DNA of 64,000 nt from Duncaniella freteri (GTDB lineage: Bacteria; Bacteroidota; Bacteroidia; Bacteroidales; Muribaculaceae): the NCBI RefSeq assembly GCF_004766125.1, contig NZ_SJSA01000001.1, forward strand, positions 496,001 to 560,000, in the 5' to 3' direction. The translations under genes and the position numbers were made by a program. The notes beneath the pieces are model-generated. The model saw only the letters and a list, made by a program, of their open reading frames with translations. It was not told where the DNA came from and did no database searches. How positions within the stretch are numbered: the stretch's first letter is position 1; each line of letters opens with the position of its first letter. Shown piece by piece: positions 53,919 through 63,019 of this stretch.

Positions 53919-53950
53919 TTTGCAAGGATTTTATGGTATCGTTAATTTTG
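53919..53950 (+). promoter_or_regulatory. Promoter of the U32 gene, placed almost on its start codon
   Basis: TTTG at 53919-53922, 20 bp, then TAATTTTG at 53943-53950. The ATG follows at 53955. The start site would fall at or next to the ATG, giving a leaderless message. Confidence 0.7.
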
Positions 53951-53954
53951 CATC

Positions 53955-55811
53955 ATGCCAGTAAAGAAACCAACCCCCATCCCTCTTGAACTCCTCGCTC
54001 CTGCCAAGAACGCCGATATCGCCATAAGTGCCATACTCGCCGGGGCAGATGCCGTGTACATAGGCGCATCAAGCCACGGCGCGCGCAAGGATGCCTCCAA
54101 CAGCATCAACGATATACGCCGCGTGGTAGAGACCGCCCATCCATTCAACGCCAAGGTCTACGCGACTGTCAACACTATAATATACGACCATGAAATCCAT
54201 GAAGTAGAACGCCTGATCACCTCGCTCTATCATGCAGGGGTCGACGCCCTGATAGTCCAGGACATGGGAATACTACGCATGGATATACCGCCGATAGAAC
54301 TTCATGCAAGCACACAATGTGATATCCGCACCCCTGAGAAAGCACGTTTCCTTGCCGATGCCGGATTCTCACGCCTCGTACTTGCCCGCGAACTTTCACT
54401 CAAGGAAATATCCGAGATACATGAGGCTGTACCAAACACACCGCTTGAGGGGTTCATACACGGAGCACTGTGTGTGAGCTATAGCGGAGACTGCCGTGCA
54501 AGCTGCATGACAGGAGGACGCAGTGCCAACCGTGGAGAATGCGCCCAGATATGCCGCCTACCCTACACTCTCACCGACTCACACGGCAATACTCTGACTG
54601 AAGGCAAGCATCTGCTATCGTTACGCGACCTCAACCGCTCCGACTCTATAGGAGATATGGCTGAAGCGGGCATAAGCTCATTCAAGATAGAGGGGAGGCT
54701 AAAGGAAGAGGGATATGTGCGAAACACTGTAGCATGGTACTCCAGAATACTGGACCGCGTTGTCGAAGGGAGCGGGGGGAGATATGTGCGCCAGTCGGCA
54801 GGAGAATCACATGCAGACTTCAACCCTTCGCCCGACAAGTCATTCAACCGCGGATTCACCACCTATTTCCTTTCCGGAAAAGCCCCGGTGAAGGGTGTTG
54901 CGTCAATCGATACCCCAAAAGCCACAGGAACACCCATAGGAAAGGTGATGAAATGCGACAACAGATCGATCACCGCATCACTGTCGGCACCGCTTGCCAA
55001 TGGCGACGGACTCGGGTATTTCGACAGAGAGGGACAATTCAAAGGTTTCCGACTCAACCGTGCCAACGGCAACAGGCTATACCCGGCGACCCCTCAGAAC
55101 ATCCCTGCCGGCACCACACTCTACCGCAACCGCGACAAGGAATGGGACGATGCCATATCATCGGCAAAGACCACACGCACAATGCGCCTCGATATGGCTC
55201 TTACCAGAACCAGCGGCTCAAACATAGCCCTCGAACTCACATCAGAGACAGGGGTGTCAGCCACTGTGACAATGGATTGCGGTGACCTTAGCGAAGCTGT
55301 GACACCTCAGGAAGCTCCGCGCCGACGCATACTCAGCAAACTCGGGGACACTATATACCGACCGGGCAAGATCGTGGATCTCATAGGTCAACACTTCATA
55401 CCTGCATCCCTTCTAACCTCCTTGCGCCGAGATGGGATAGCGAAACTCGACAGTGCGGCAAGAATGACCTACCGCTACAGCTACCGCCTCCCGGAAACAC
55501 CTGAGGCAAAATACATATCCGACACAGCATCCATTCACGACAATGTAGCCAACCATCTCGCCGAGAGATTCTACCGTGACCATGGGGTAAACACAATCGT
55601 ACCCGCCGCAGAGGTAAAGCGGCCTCAGGATGAGAACGGCACAATGGTCATGACCACACGTTACTGCATCCGCCGCGAGCTTGGAAAATGCCTGCTCACT
55701 CCCGGAGGGAGGTCATGGGACAATGGTCCGTTGTATCTCGTAAACGGCTCTGTGCGCCTGAGAGTGGAGTTTGACTGCTCACGCTGCGGAATGAACCTCT
55801 ATTCTCTTTGA
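53955..55811 (+). CDS. U32 peptidase-family protein (RlhA/TrhP type)
   Basis: 618 residues. It begins with the conserved LELLAPAKNADIAISAIL near residue 11. The U32 signature is EGFIHGALCVSYSGDCRAS (about residues 172-190), and the Cys pattern continues at GECAQICRLPY, a set of cysteines tied to an Fe-S cluster in RlhA/TrhP. Although named peptidases, characterised members hydroxylate 23S rRNA or tRNA using prephenate. The long Bacteroidetes form has an additional C-terminal half (about 300 residues). The start choice is fixed by the conserved N-terminus. Confidence 0.88.
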   Translation: MPVKKPTPIPLELLAPAKNADIAISAILAGADAVYIGASSHGARKDASNSINDIRRVVETAHPFNAKVYATVNTIIYDHEIHEVERLITSLYHAGVDALIVQDMGILRMDIPPIELHASTQCDIRTPEKARFLADAGFSRLVLARELSLKEISEIHEAVPNTPLEGFIHGALCVSYSGDCRASCMTGGRSANRGECAQICRLPYTLTDSHGNTLTEGKHLLSLRDLNRSDSIGDMAEAGISSFKIEGRLKEEGYVRNTVAWYSRILDRVVEGSGGRYVRQSAGESHADFNPSPDKSFNRGFTTYFLSGKAPVKGVASIDTPKATGTPIGKVMKCDNRSITASLSAPLANGDGLGYFDREGQFKGFRLNRANGNRLYPATPQNIPAGTTLYRNRDKEWDDAISSAKTTRTMRLDMALTRTSGSNIALELTSETGVSATVTMDCGDLSEAVTPQEAPRRRILSKLGDTIYRPGKIVDLIGQHFIPASLLTSLRRDGIAKLDSAARMTYRYSYRLPETPEAKYISDTASIHDNVANHLAERFYRDHGVNTIVPAAEVKRPQDENGTMVMTTRYCIRRELGKCLLTPGGRSWDNGPLYLVNGSVRLRVEFDCSRCGMNLYSL

Positions 55812-55822
55812 ACAGAGAGAGC

Positions 55823-56641
55823 CTATTCACAGTCGAGCCACTTATCAAGCAATTCCTTATACTGAGGGGTCAGCTTGAAACGCTCGATCTGAGCATCGAG
55901 TGTATCAGCGAGAGCCGTGCGTCTCTTATTGAATATCCATGACTGGAACTGGCTGAACGAGACCTTAGTATCCACATGCAGATCGCTGTATTCCTCATGC
56001 AAGCGATGAGCCACCTCCTCGTTGACAACAGCCATAGGGATATCACCTGCCGAGACAAGCATCACAAGCTGCTCAGCCGAATACTTATGGGAGTCATGAA
56101 TGATTATGCTGTCACCGATCTCTCTTGAAAGATTGCCTACACGCTCCGCCGCCGGTGAACCTGCCACAACCCATACCTGCTTCCCTGCCAACGCCAATGG
56201 AGTGGTGACGGTAGTGTCGCGGCTCACAAGCACCATGCGGTCGATATACACCGGCTCGCTGAACCTGAACCTCTGACGCAAAGAGGCCGTCACAGGTATA
56301 TCGGCGATAAGCACATCATACACTCCGTCGCTCAAACGGTCGAGCGACTCGCTTACTGATGATACAGGGTAATACTTCACTTTATCGCCATACATCGCCG
56401 ACATACCCCTGAGCATCTCATAATTGAAGCCGGCAAGAGTGTCGCCGTAACGATACAGCGACATAGGGGAATAGGCTATAGCCACATTGATGGTGTCATC
56501 GCGTCCGCGCTCGTACTCATATCCGGCATGGGTACCGGAGGCATTGATATATCTGACTGTGACTATGATGCCGACGGAAAGAATGGCAAGAGCCACCACC
56601 AGCAACCGCCGTGGAGTAAGAAATCCTTTGTGTCCGTTCAT
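55823..56641 (-). CDS. Membrane-anchored family 3 solute-binding-like protein
   Basis: 272 residues: N-terminal membrane anchor (about 11-31), then a periplasmic SBP_bac_3-like domain with NVAIAYSPMSLYRYGDTLAG and FNYEMLRGM, and GVYDVLIADIPVTASLRQ. The last part ends in a typical helix (FKLTPQYKELLDKWL). No ABC permease or ATPase is next to it. It could bind a small molecule for signalling or be related to the N-terminal half of MltF. Function unknown. The 3' end converges on the U32 gene with 11 bp between stops. It follows the porin gene by 52 bp on the same strand. Confidence 0.75.
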   Translation of the reverse strand: MNGHKGFLTPRRLLVVALAILSVGIIVTVRYINASGTHAGYEYERGRDDTINVAIAYSPMSLYRYGDTLAGFNYEMLRGMSAMYGDKVKYYPVSSVSESLDRLSDGVYDVLIADIPVTASLRQRFRFSEPVYIDRMVLVSRDTTVTTPLALAGKQVWVVAGSPAAERVGNLSREIGDSIIIHDSHKYSAEQLVMLVSAGDIPMAVVNEEVAHRLHEEYSDLHVDTKVSFSQFQSWIFNKRRTALADTLDAQIERFKLTPQYKELLDKWLDCE

Positions 56642-56693
56642 GTCATTATATACACTTGATTACTTGTATATAACACGCGGGCAAAGGATTTGG

Positions 56694-58676
56694 TTAATTA
56701 AGAAAATCTACCGACACTCCCATCAGGAATCTACGCGGGTTGAGCGGATAATGAGGGCTGGAGAAATAATTGTTGCCTCCGAGCTTGCCCTGGTTTACAT
56801 GGGAGAACAGCACGAAGAAACGCGCGCGAGATAGCTTCATGTTAACATAAGCATTCATCATCGGATAATTGCCACACTTGATCTCATGCTGATTGTAGAA
56901 TGTCATTGTCGAAGGCTGATATGCCGGAGCATAGTACTTTGTGTAATAATCCATATCCACACCCAACTGCACATCAAGCACCTTGGCAAGCTTGAATTGC
57001 AGATACAGATTGGAGTATATGGCAAGCTGAGGCAACGGCAATACGCTCTCGTCAGAGGATTTCTGATATATCACGGTGTTGCGCCAATTGAGTGCGCGGA
57101 AACGGAAATCCTGCTGAAGACGTGCGCTCAGCACCTGCACGCTTCCTCCCGCCTGCATGGGCAGGCACTGGTCATTGAAATATATCATGTTCTGCACATT
57201 CTCCACACCCACATCTATATTGGTGGACGTGTGTGGAATGTCGAGGACTCCTCCGAATCTGAGCCGGCGAGTCTTGCCGAAATCATTCTTCCACATGAAA
57301 TGATTGGAGACAAAATTATTCATCAGATACGGAGCTGTAGTGTTGCTGAAATGACCATAACCCTTCAGCCTCACAGTATCTCCCAGGAACTTTATGCGGG
57401 TAGTTACATTTCCGTCGGCCTTCAGCTCTCCGGCTGCGGGACCGACAAGGCCAATCTGCACAGTACCCTCATAATTGAGCAATGTGCCCTGCCGCTTGGT
57501 GAGCTGGGCACCGACATATAAAAGATTCTCGGATGCCTTTGCAGAGAGCCTTTCGGCAAAAGGATAAGGCGTAAGCCCCTCAGGACGGTCGGGACCGCTG
57601 ATAGGCAGGGTGTCAACCGCCTGGGTGTACTTTCGCAACTCGTGGGTCACGAATGCCGAAAGCCCCGCTTTGGCATACTTGTTGAAGCCTTCGAGAAGAT
57701 CCACCCCTATAGTGTTACGGAGAGATGAATACTCGGTCTGGTCATCGGTCCATGCATCCGAAATGTAGTGGTTAGCCCAGAAATCCTCCTCGGAAGCCGA
57801 GGTGTTATAGAACCTGTGACGGTCCTCGCTATAGGACATAGTCCATATGAAACTCGACACAGGGACATATTCACGCGCGATTATGGAATCCTCATACACC
57901 GAATCGTAAGTCTCTTTCCAGAAACCGACCTTATAACGGTGGTTCATATACATCTGCTTACCGGCAACACGGTTACGTGAGGCTGTGAGATTGGTGGGGA
58001 TGTTCTTGGGATTGATTTTCGACATGCCACCCTGTATCACTGCCGGATCTATTATGTAAAGGTCGTCAGTTATACCGCCATTCTCCTGGTTCAAAGCCGT
58101 ATAGGAATTGAAATATCCCTGAAACTCATACCTGTCGCCCATATAGGAGCCGAAGAGATTCCAACTGAACGACTTTGCTGCCTGATTGGCATAAGATCCT
58201 TTAGAATAAGGATAGTCCACCTTCAATCCCACCTGCCCTTTCGGACTGAAGTTGCCTGAAAACAGGAACCTGAACCAATCCTGAGCTATCTCACGGCCGC
58301 CACCGGTGTTATAGCCCACAATCGACATCGGGATACGTGAGTTATAGAACTTCTGATCCTTCTCGGATGGGAGCCAGTATCTCTTGGCGTCCTTAAGGAA
58401 AAACGGACTGACAGGCTCCTGGTCCATGTATATCATATTCTTCCCTGCCGATGCCTGGTTGCCTGTGGTCACGAATGCCGGAGACACAGAGGTGGGTATG
58501 GCAGTGCGGTAATAATTATAGAGAAGAGTGTCCACAGACGCCGGCGAATGCAGCCCGAGAGGCTGGAGTATGCCCCATGCATAGGTAGGCTCTACCTCAG
58601 GGTCCTCAGCATGAGATCTGCCGAAGCCTAACACAGTGAAAAATATGATGATGAATATCGGAAAAATCTTTTTCAT
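56694..58676 (-). CDS. Putative outer membrane porin (Porin_10 type)
   Basis: 660 residues with a signal peptide (KIFPIFIIIFFTVLGFGRSHA, about residues 3-23, shown in part) and a beta-barrel-like body rich in alternating aromatic and polar residues (RFYNTSASEEDFWANHYIS, YSSLRNTIGVDLLEGF). Ends with a barrel-type C-terminus (RRFLMGVSVDFLN, final residue N instead of F/W). It matches the Bacteroidetes putative porin family. Solutes passed are unknown. It is divergent from trigger factor and may share a transcript with the solute-binding-like gene. Confidence 0.82.
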   Translation of the reverse strand: MKKIFPIFIIIFFTVLGFGRSHAEDPEVEPTYAWGILQPLGLHSPASVDTLLYNYYRTAIPTSVSPAFVTTGNQASAGKNMIYMDQEPVSPFFLKDAKRYWLPSEKDQKFYNSRIPMSIVGYNTGGGREIAQDWFRFLFSGNFSPKGQVGLKVDYPYSKGSYANQAAKSFSWNLFGSYMGDRYEFQGYFNSYTALNQENGGITDDLYIIDPAVIQGGMSKINPKNIPTNLTASRNRVAGKQMYMNHRYKVGFWKETYDSVYEDSIIAREYVPVSSFIWTMSYSEDRHRFYNTSASEEDFWANHYISDAWTDDQTEYSSLRNTIGVDLLEGFNKYAKAGLSAFVTHELRKYTQAVDTLPISGPDRPEGLTPYPFAERLSAKASENLLYVGAQLTKRQGTLLNYEGTVQIGLVGPAAGELKADGNVTTRIKFLGDTVRLKGYGHFSNTTAPYLMNNFVSNHFMWKNDFGKTRRLRFGGVLDIPHTSTNIDVGVENVQNMIYFNDQCLPMQAGGSVQVLSARLQQDFRFRALNWRNTVIYQKSSDESVLPLPQLAIYSNLYLQFKLAKVLDVQLGVDMDYYTKYYAPAYQPSTMTFYNQHEIKCGNYPMMNAYVNMKLSRARFFVLFSHVNQGKLGGNNYFSSPHYPLNPRRFLMGVSVDFLN

Positions 58677-58681
58677 GGGTG

Positions 58682-58689
58682 CAAAAATA
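58682..58689 (-). promoter_or_regulatory. -7 box directly before the porin gene
   Basis: The minus strand has TATTTTTG ending 5 nt before the porin ATG. The -33 element is weak. Confidence 0.35.
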
Positions 58690-58750
58690 CGGAAAAAAAG
58701 CGAGAATCCTAAGCTTATGCGTCCGCAAAATATCTTGAACGACTAAGTGC

Positions 58751-58781
58751 TTGCTATTTTGTGATTTTTTTGCTAATTTTG
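58751..58781 (+). promoter_or_regulatory. Promoter of trigger factor
   Basis: TTG at 58751-58753, 20 bp, then TAATTTTG at 58774-58781; the leader is about 36 nt. Confidence 0.65.
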
Positions 58782-58821
58782 CACGCTGAAAGAAATTCTA
58801 TAAATATAAGATACTTAAGAA

Positions 58822-60162
58822 ATGAACATTTCAAAGGAAGAGATCTCTCCCGTAGAGCTTCGTCTCACGGTAGCCATCGCAGAGAACGACTATAAGGACG
58901 ATGTGACCAAGAAGCTCAAAGAGATTGGCCGCACCCACGTCATCCCCGGTTTCCGCAAGGGTCATGTACCTTTCGGCGAGCTCAAGCGTCGTTTCGGCAA
59001 GCAGCTCACCAGCGACGTGATCAACGACACTGTATACCGTGCAGTCATTGACTATATCACCGAGAACAAGCTCAACGTCATGGGCCACCCGATGCCTGTT
59101 GAGGTAAAGGAAGCTTTCGAGGAAGGCGACCAGGAATTCAAGTATGACCTTGCACTCATCCCCACACTCGACATCAAGCCTTCTGCCGATGACCATTATC
59201 CTTTCTATGAGATTGAGGTCACCGACGAAATGATTGACGAGCAGGACACCAATATGCGCAAGCGTTTCGGTTCACAGAAGCCCGGCGAGGAAATGACAGC
59301 CGATGCAGTGGTGAAAGGCTCGCTCATGCAGCTCAACGAGAACGGTGAGGTCAACACCAACGAAGGTGCCATCCAGGTAACCGACGGCATAGTGTTCCCC
59401 CTCTATTTCAAGGACAAAGAGGAAACTGCCAAATTTGACGGCAAGAAGCCCGGCGACAAGGTGGTGTTCAACCCCAACAAGGCAGCCGGCGGCGATGCAG
59501 GCGAGCTCGCTTCCATGCTCCATGTAGACAAGGCTATCGCAGGGGACATCCACAATGACTTCGAGATGAACATCTCAGAAATCATCGTCAACCAGCCTGC
59601 CGAACTCGGAGAGGAGTACTACAACAACGTGTTCGGTCTTGACAAGGTACACAACGAAGAGGAATACCGCGCGGCTATCAAGGAACTCATCGCCGGTGAA
59701 CTCGCACAGAACAGCCACATACTATTCCGCAACACCTTCGACAAGGCAATGATGGAGAAGTACGGCGATATGCAGCTCCCCGCAGCCACTATCAAGAAAC
59801 TGTTCTTCGCTGACGCTGAAAACGCCGACGAGGCTTTCGCTTCACAGGAGGCTGCCATCAAGCATGAGATCATCGAGAACAATCTTCTCAAGAACCTTGA
59901 GATAAAGGTTGAGCCCAATGAAGTGCTTGACACTGCCAAGGCCCTCACCGCACGTCAGTTCGCCCAGTACGGTCTCGCAGGCATGGACGATGAGGTAATC
60001 ACCAAGTATGCCAAAGAGCAGATTGAAAAAGAGGAGATACGCAATCAGCTCATCCAGCAGATACTCTCATCCAAGCTGTACACTGCAATCGAAGGTATGG
60101 TTTCACTCGATAAAGAGACCGTATCGCTCGACAAGTTCAAGGAGATCGCCCAGAACGCTTAA
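58822..60162 (+). CDS. tig: Trigger factor (ribosome-associated chaperone)
   Basis: 446 residues. The N-terminal ribosome-binding domain has the signature-like IPGFRKGHVPFGELKRRFG (GFRxGxxP, about residues 38-56). The middle PPIase region (about 150-250) is divergent, with no clear FKBP active-site residues. The C-terminal helical chaperone domain is complete. It holds nascent chains at the ribosome exit. It is followed by a clean hairpin terminator. Confidence 0.93.
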   Translation: MNISKEEISPVELRLTVAIAENDYKDDVTKKLKEIGRTHVIPGFRKGHVPFGELKRRFGKQLTSDVINDTVYRAVIDYITENKLNVMGHPMPVEVKEAFEEGDQEFKYDLALIPTLDIKPSADDHYPFYEIEVTDEMIDEQDTNMRKRFGSQKPGEEMTADAVVKGSLMQLNENGEVNTNEGAIQVTDGIVFPLYFKDKEETAKFDGKKPGDKVVFNPNKAAGGDAGELASMLHVDKAIAGDIHNDFEMNISEIIVNQPAELGEEYYNNVFGLDKVHNEEEYRAAIKELIAGELAQNSHILFRNTFDKAMMEKYGDMQLPAATIKKLFFADAENADEAFASQEAAIKHEIIENNLLKNLEIKVEPNEVLDTAKALTARQFAQYGLAGMDDEVITKYAKEQIEKEEIRNQLIQQILSSKLYTAIEGMVSLDKETVSLDKFKEIAQNA

Positions 60163-60206
60163 TGCCTGTCGGCTCACAATGAGCAGATAAGGATAATACA
60201 ATAAAC

Positions 60207-60239
60207 GAAAGAGCTAAATCGGAATGATTTAGCTCTTTC
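60207..60239 (+). terminator. Terminator after trigger factor
   Basis: GAAAGAGCTAAATC (60207-60220) pairs exactly with 60226-60239 around GGAAT, followed by a T-rich TTGTTTATT. Confidence 0.8.
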
Positions 60240-60734
60240 TTGTTTATTGCCACGAGAGTAGTGTCGGACTATTTGCATAAGCTCAAATTAAATGTTACTG
60301 TCAACATTCCAAGATGAAGGTGTTTCACTTATGATGTTGTCAATGGCTTGTCTTTTAGCGGTAAAAGACAAGCCATTGAACTCTTGAAGAAACAATAGTG
60401 GTACAAAAAAAGGGGGAATGAGCCTTGAAACACTGATTTATGTCTGACAGAGAGAGGTTTTTATTGGAATTTCACTATTTTTGCATTTGGATTGGGAAAA
60501 CCCTTTCCAAAACATAGATAAAAATAAGCGTTATGCTTATCTTGTAAGTGAAAACGTAGGAAATTTTCGACCGAGTAAGGATAGCATAGTGGTTTTCACG
60601 CATATGCATAGGCTGCTATTGTTACATCTGCTCAAACAGTTTCCGACGACCTTCACTGAAGACGTAGCATAGTTGGCTCACGTTTTTGCACATAAATTAA
60701 TCTCTACATTGAGCCGTGTGAGAAAGGTAAAAGT
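60240..60734. other. AT-rich, gene-poor stretch
   Basis: About 495 bp with no convincing gene. It holds a 17-bp perfect hairpin (60341-60378) and shorter inverted repeats such as GTGAAAAC/GTTTTCAC (around 60549-60601). An open frame at 60481-60672 has no good start. Base composition differs from the neighbouring core genes, in keeping with inserted or decayed DNA. Confidence 0.6.
60341..60378. repeat. 17-bp perfect inverted repeat, orphan hairpin
   Basis: CAATGGCTTGTCTTTTA (60341-60357) and its exact reverse complement (60362-60378) around GCGG. It is not next to a gene end, because trigger factor already has its own terminator 100 bp earlier. Confidence 0.6.
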
Positions 60735-61292
60735 ATGAAGACAATAACATCAATCGTTCTATTCATCATTTTGGTATTCATCACAAGCTGCAATAACGAT
60801 GAACCAAGATTTTCACCATCTGAAATTCAAAATGCGCTTTTTGAATTGAAAGGCACATATCATGGAAAAATGAGAGTCTCTTATTATCAGGGGAACACAA
60901 TTTCAGAAGGTAATGCTTGTAAGGCTGTATCAAAGGATTCCTTGACTATCTACATGGATTTAACACCTATGGCATCTGTTATAACAGATGAATCAGTAGC
61001 CTCCAGGCTGCGTGACATAGGTGTTGTTCAAGTCAAAGCTGCTTATGATTTTTTACAAATGGATAATGTCGCATACCACTTCGCATTGCTTCCAGACGAT
61101 GTGATTTGTCTTGGAGGCTCAGACGTTTCGGAAACGGTGAAAATTGTATTCTCTCAAATTTTCGGTGGAGATGCGGATTATCATTACCATAACATTATAT
61201 TCAATCTGTCTCCAACAGAACTGTGGGTCGGCGACAAAAAGTATGAGCCGTTCCAACAGCTCGTATATCATTATGAAGGGACTTACGAATAA
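60735..61292 (+). CDS. DUF4840-like lipoprotein
   Basis: 185 residues. The signal peptide ends in a lipobox (LVFITSC, Cys at 19) and is followed by NNDEP, an acidic start that suggests surface exposure. Mature features include LKGTYHGKMRVSYYQGNTIS, LTIYMDLTPMASVI, and LWVGDKKYEPFQQLVYHYEG near the C-terminus. These recall the DUF4840 family of Bacteroides lipoproteins, for which no function is known. The gene is more AT-rich than its neighbours. The start is preceded by GAGAAAGGTAAAAGT, a weak ribosome-binding site. Confidence 0.75.
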   Translation: MKTITSIVLFIILVFITSCNNDEPRFSPSEIQNALFELKGTYHGKMRVSYYQGNTISEGNACKAVSKDSLTIYMDLTPMASVITDESVASRLRDIGVVQVKAAYDFLQMDNVAYHFALLPDDVICLGGSDVSETVKIVFSQIFGGDADYHYHNIIFNLSPTELWVGDKKYEPFQQLVYHYEGTYE

Positions 61293-61303
61293 CCAATACC
61301 AAT

Positions 61304-61435
61304 CTATGTTTTCTCAAAGTTCAATCTGTTTTCAGCCTCTGTATTTTGGCTGCTTGCTGTGACGATAATGAGGACGAAAGAAAGCAAGAACTCATAGAAT
61401 CTGCCACCTCATTTCATTCCGAATTGGTATTTTGA
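61304..61435 (+). pseudogene. Possible remnant of a second lipoprotein gene
   Basis: A frame of 43 codons without a start encodes SLCILAACCDDNEDERKQEL and more, then stops. The stretch looks like a lipoprotein signal end (ILAAC), followed by an acidic export-type patch. It directly follows the DUF4840-like gene. Short and without a start codon, so a decayed gene is the best guess. Confidence 0.35.
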
Positions 61436-61456
61436 GCAATTTGGTTATTATGCCTC

Positions 61457-63019
61457 CTAACCGAGAGAGAAAGTCGAACGGATGGCGGTGCGGATATCGT
61501 CGGCACCAGGACGGTTGACTGAGAGAATGTTGATGATGGTGTTGATGTATACATCCTTGTCATCGCGGCGCAATCCGCAATGGTGAGCCACATGACTCTC
61601 CGAAAGCATGGTCTTACGGTTATAAACCCTGAGCACGGATGCATAGTCTCCGTCCTGGACATAACGTCGGAATTCGCGACACAGGCTCTCATAGGTGGCA
61701 CGCGGATTAAGTTCATGAGCGAGATCGGAGATATGGTTCTCAAGCTGACCTATATTGGCAAAACGTCCGTCAATCCTGTGCTCCACACCTTTCTTTACAC
61801 GGTGTCGAGTGTGCTGAAGTGCCTGCTGACGCAGATCGGCTTCGAAAAGACGCATTATGTTACGTTTCACTTTGGCAAACGCCTCATCCGGATTACGATG
61901 ATTTATACGTGCCATAGTGCGTATCACAGGTTCGAGCATAAATATATTCTCTATCTCCGCCACGTCAGGCACATAGACCTGTTTCTTGCGCAGATAGCTC
62001 ACCTCGCCTTCGTCGCGCCGATCGCGGTCGACAATACCATAGGCATTAAGATTGTGAAATGAGCGCAGGGAATTGAATGTGCGGGTCGACTCTATCACCC
62101 GGTCACAGCCTCCGAGCGATTTCACAGTGTAATCCTCGAATATAAGCGGGTACAGGCGGGCATCAATGGAATGCACGCCGTCACCCTCAATGAACAGCAC
62201 CGGCTTGCGTGCCCCGATTATGGCAAGGTACACCTCATCATTTATGCCGTCGGTTGCGGTCAGGAAATCATAGTCCCATTCCCCTTTCACCGGATTGCAG
62301 TTCTTGACCCATATGGTGTTGCCCTGACCGCGAGTCGATGCGAACTGTAAATCATGTGTCACATAAATGAATGTACAGTCAGGACGGCTGTTCTCGATGC
62401 TGTTCCATAGCGAGGCTATGGAGGATGGATGGAGGAACATTTCGGGAGAGTCGACAAGTATCGTGGAGGCTTTCGGGGCGAAAGTCACTGCTCCGAGATA
62501 ATACAGGACGGTCTTTTCTCCATCGGAGAGCTTGGAGGGGGAATAAGCGTCGGACGATATGTCACGGCTGAAGAGCATACGTCCGCTCTCGACGAGCACG
62601 CGGTTGCCCGGAAACACTTTCTGCCACTGCTCCATCACTCTGTCAAGCCTCGTGTGATGCATCTTTCGCTTGTCGCCCGAGTACTTGTACTGGATGAGGC
62701 TGAGCATCTCCTCATTGACCATAAGACCTATCATGCGTTCAAACTCACCTTTAAGATCAGGGCGAAGCAGCGATGAGCCCGACACAGCCTGGCGGTAGAG
62801 CATGTCAATAGAATTGTCGGAAGCATCCTCGCTGTCCTTGTTGTAAAGAGCCTTGATGGCTGAGAGGCGGAACGCCTGTCCGCCAAGATCGGCGGCAAGC
62901 CTGTTGGCAAAACGTGTCTTTCCAGAGCCGTTTGCTCCTATGATAACTACGTGGTGCAGACCGGATGTATCGATCTCAAGAGGCTGTGAGCCTTTACGCG
63001 GAGGGAGAGTGATATTCAT
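61457..63019 (-). CDS. ABC-type ATPase fused to a TOPRIM/DUF4435-like domain (OLD/PARIS-like)
   Basis: 520 residues. The ATPase part has Walker A GANGSGKT (28-35), signature LSDGEKT (164-170), Walker B ILVDSPEMFLHP with D190 and E193, and the switch His in THD (H222). The second part begins near residue 272 with VLFIEGDG (E278), followed by GIVDRDRRDE (D331, D333) and VAEIENIF. That is the order of acidic residues of TOPRIM-like DUF4435 nucleases. The design matches OLD nucleases and a fused AriA-AriB (PARIS) anti-phage protein. A housekeeping DNA-repair role is also possible. The ATG overlaps the stop of the upstream AraC gene by 4 bp, so the two are made together. Confidence 0.8.
   Translation of the reverse strand: MNITLPPRKGSQPLEIDTSGLHHVVIIGANGSGKTRFANRLAADLGGQAFRLSAIKALYNKDSEDASDNSIDMLYRQAVSGSSLLRPDLKGEFERMIGLMVNEEMLSLIQYKYSGDKRKMHHTRLDRVMEQWQKVFPGNRVLVESGRMLFSRDISSDAYSPSKLSDGEKTVLYYLGAVTFAPKASTILVDSPEMFLHPSSIASLWNSIENSRPDCTFIYVTHDLQFASTRGQGNTIWVKNCNPVKGEWDYDFLTATDGINDEVYLAIIGARKPVLFIEGDGVHSIDARLYPLIFEDYTVKSLGGCDRVIESTRTFNSLRSFHNLNAYGIVDRDRRDEGEVSYLRKKQVYVPDVAEIENIFMLEPVIRTMARINHRNPDEAFAKVKRNIMRLFEADLRQQALQHTRHRVKKGVEHRIDGRFANIGQLENHISDLAHELNPRATYESLCREFRRYVQDGDYASVLRVYNRKTMLSESHVAHHCGLRRDDKDVYINTIINILSVNRPGADDIRTAIRSTFSLG

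Noticed and set aside
56886..57521. 211-codon open frame on the plus strand
   Set aside because: It is a shadow of the porin gene on the opposite strand.
60481..60672. 63-codon open frame in the AT-rich stretch
   Set aside because: It begins with TTG inside a TATTTTTG sequence, has no ribosome-binding site and matches no family I know. A decayed fragment is possible but unsupported.
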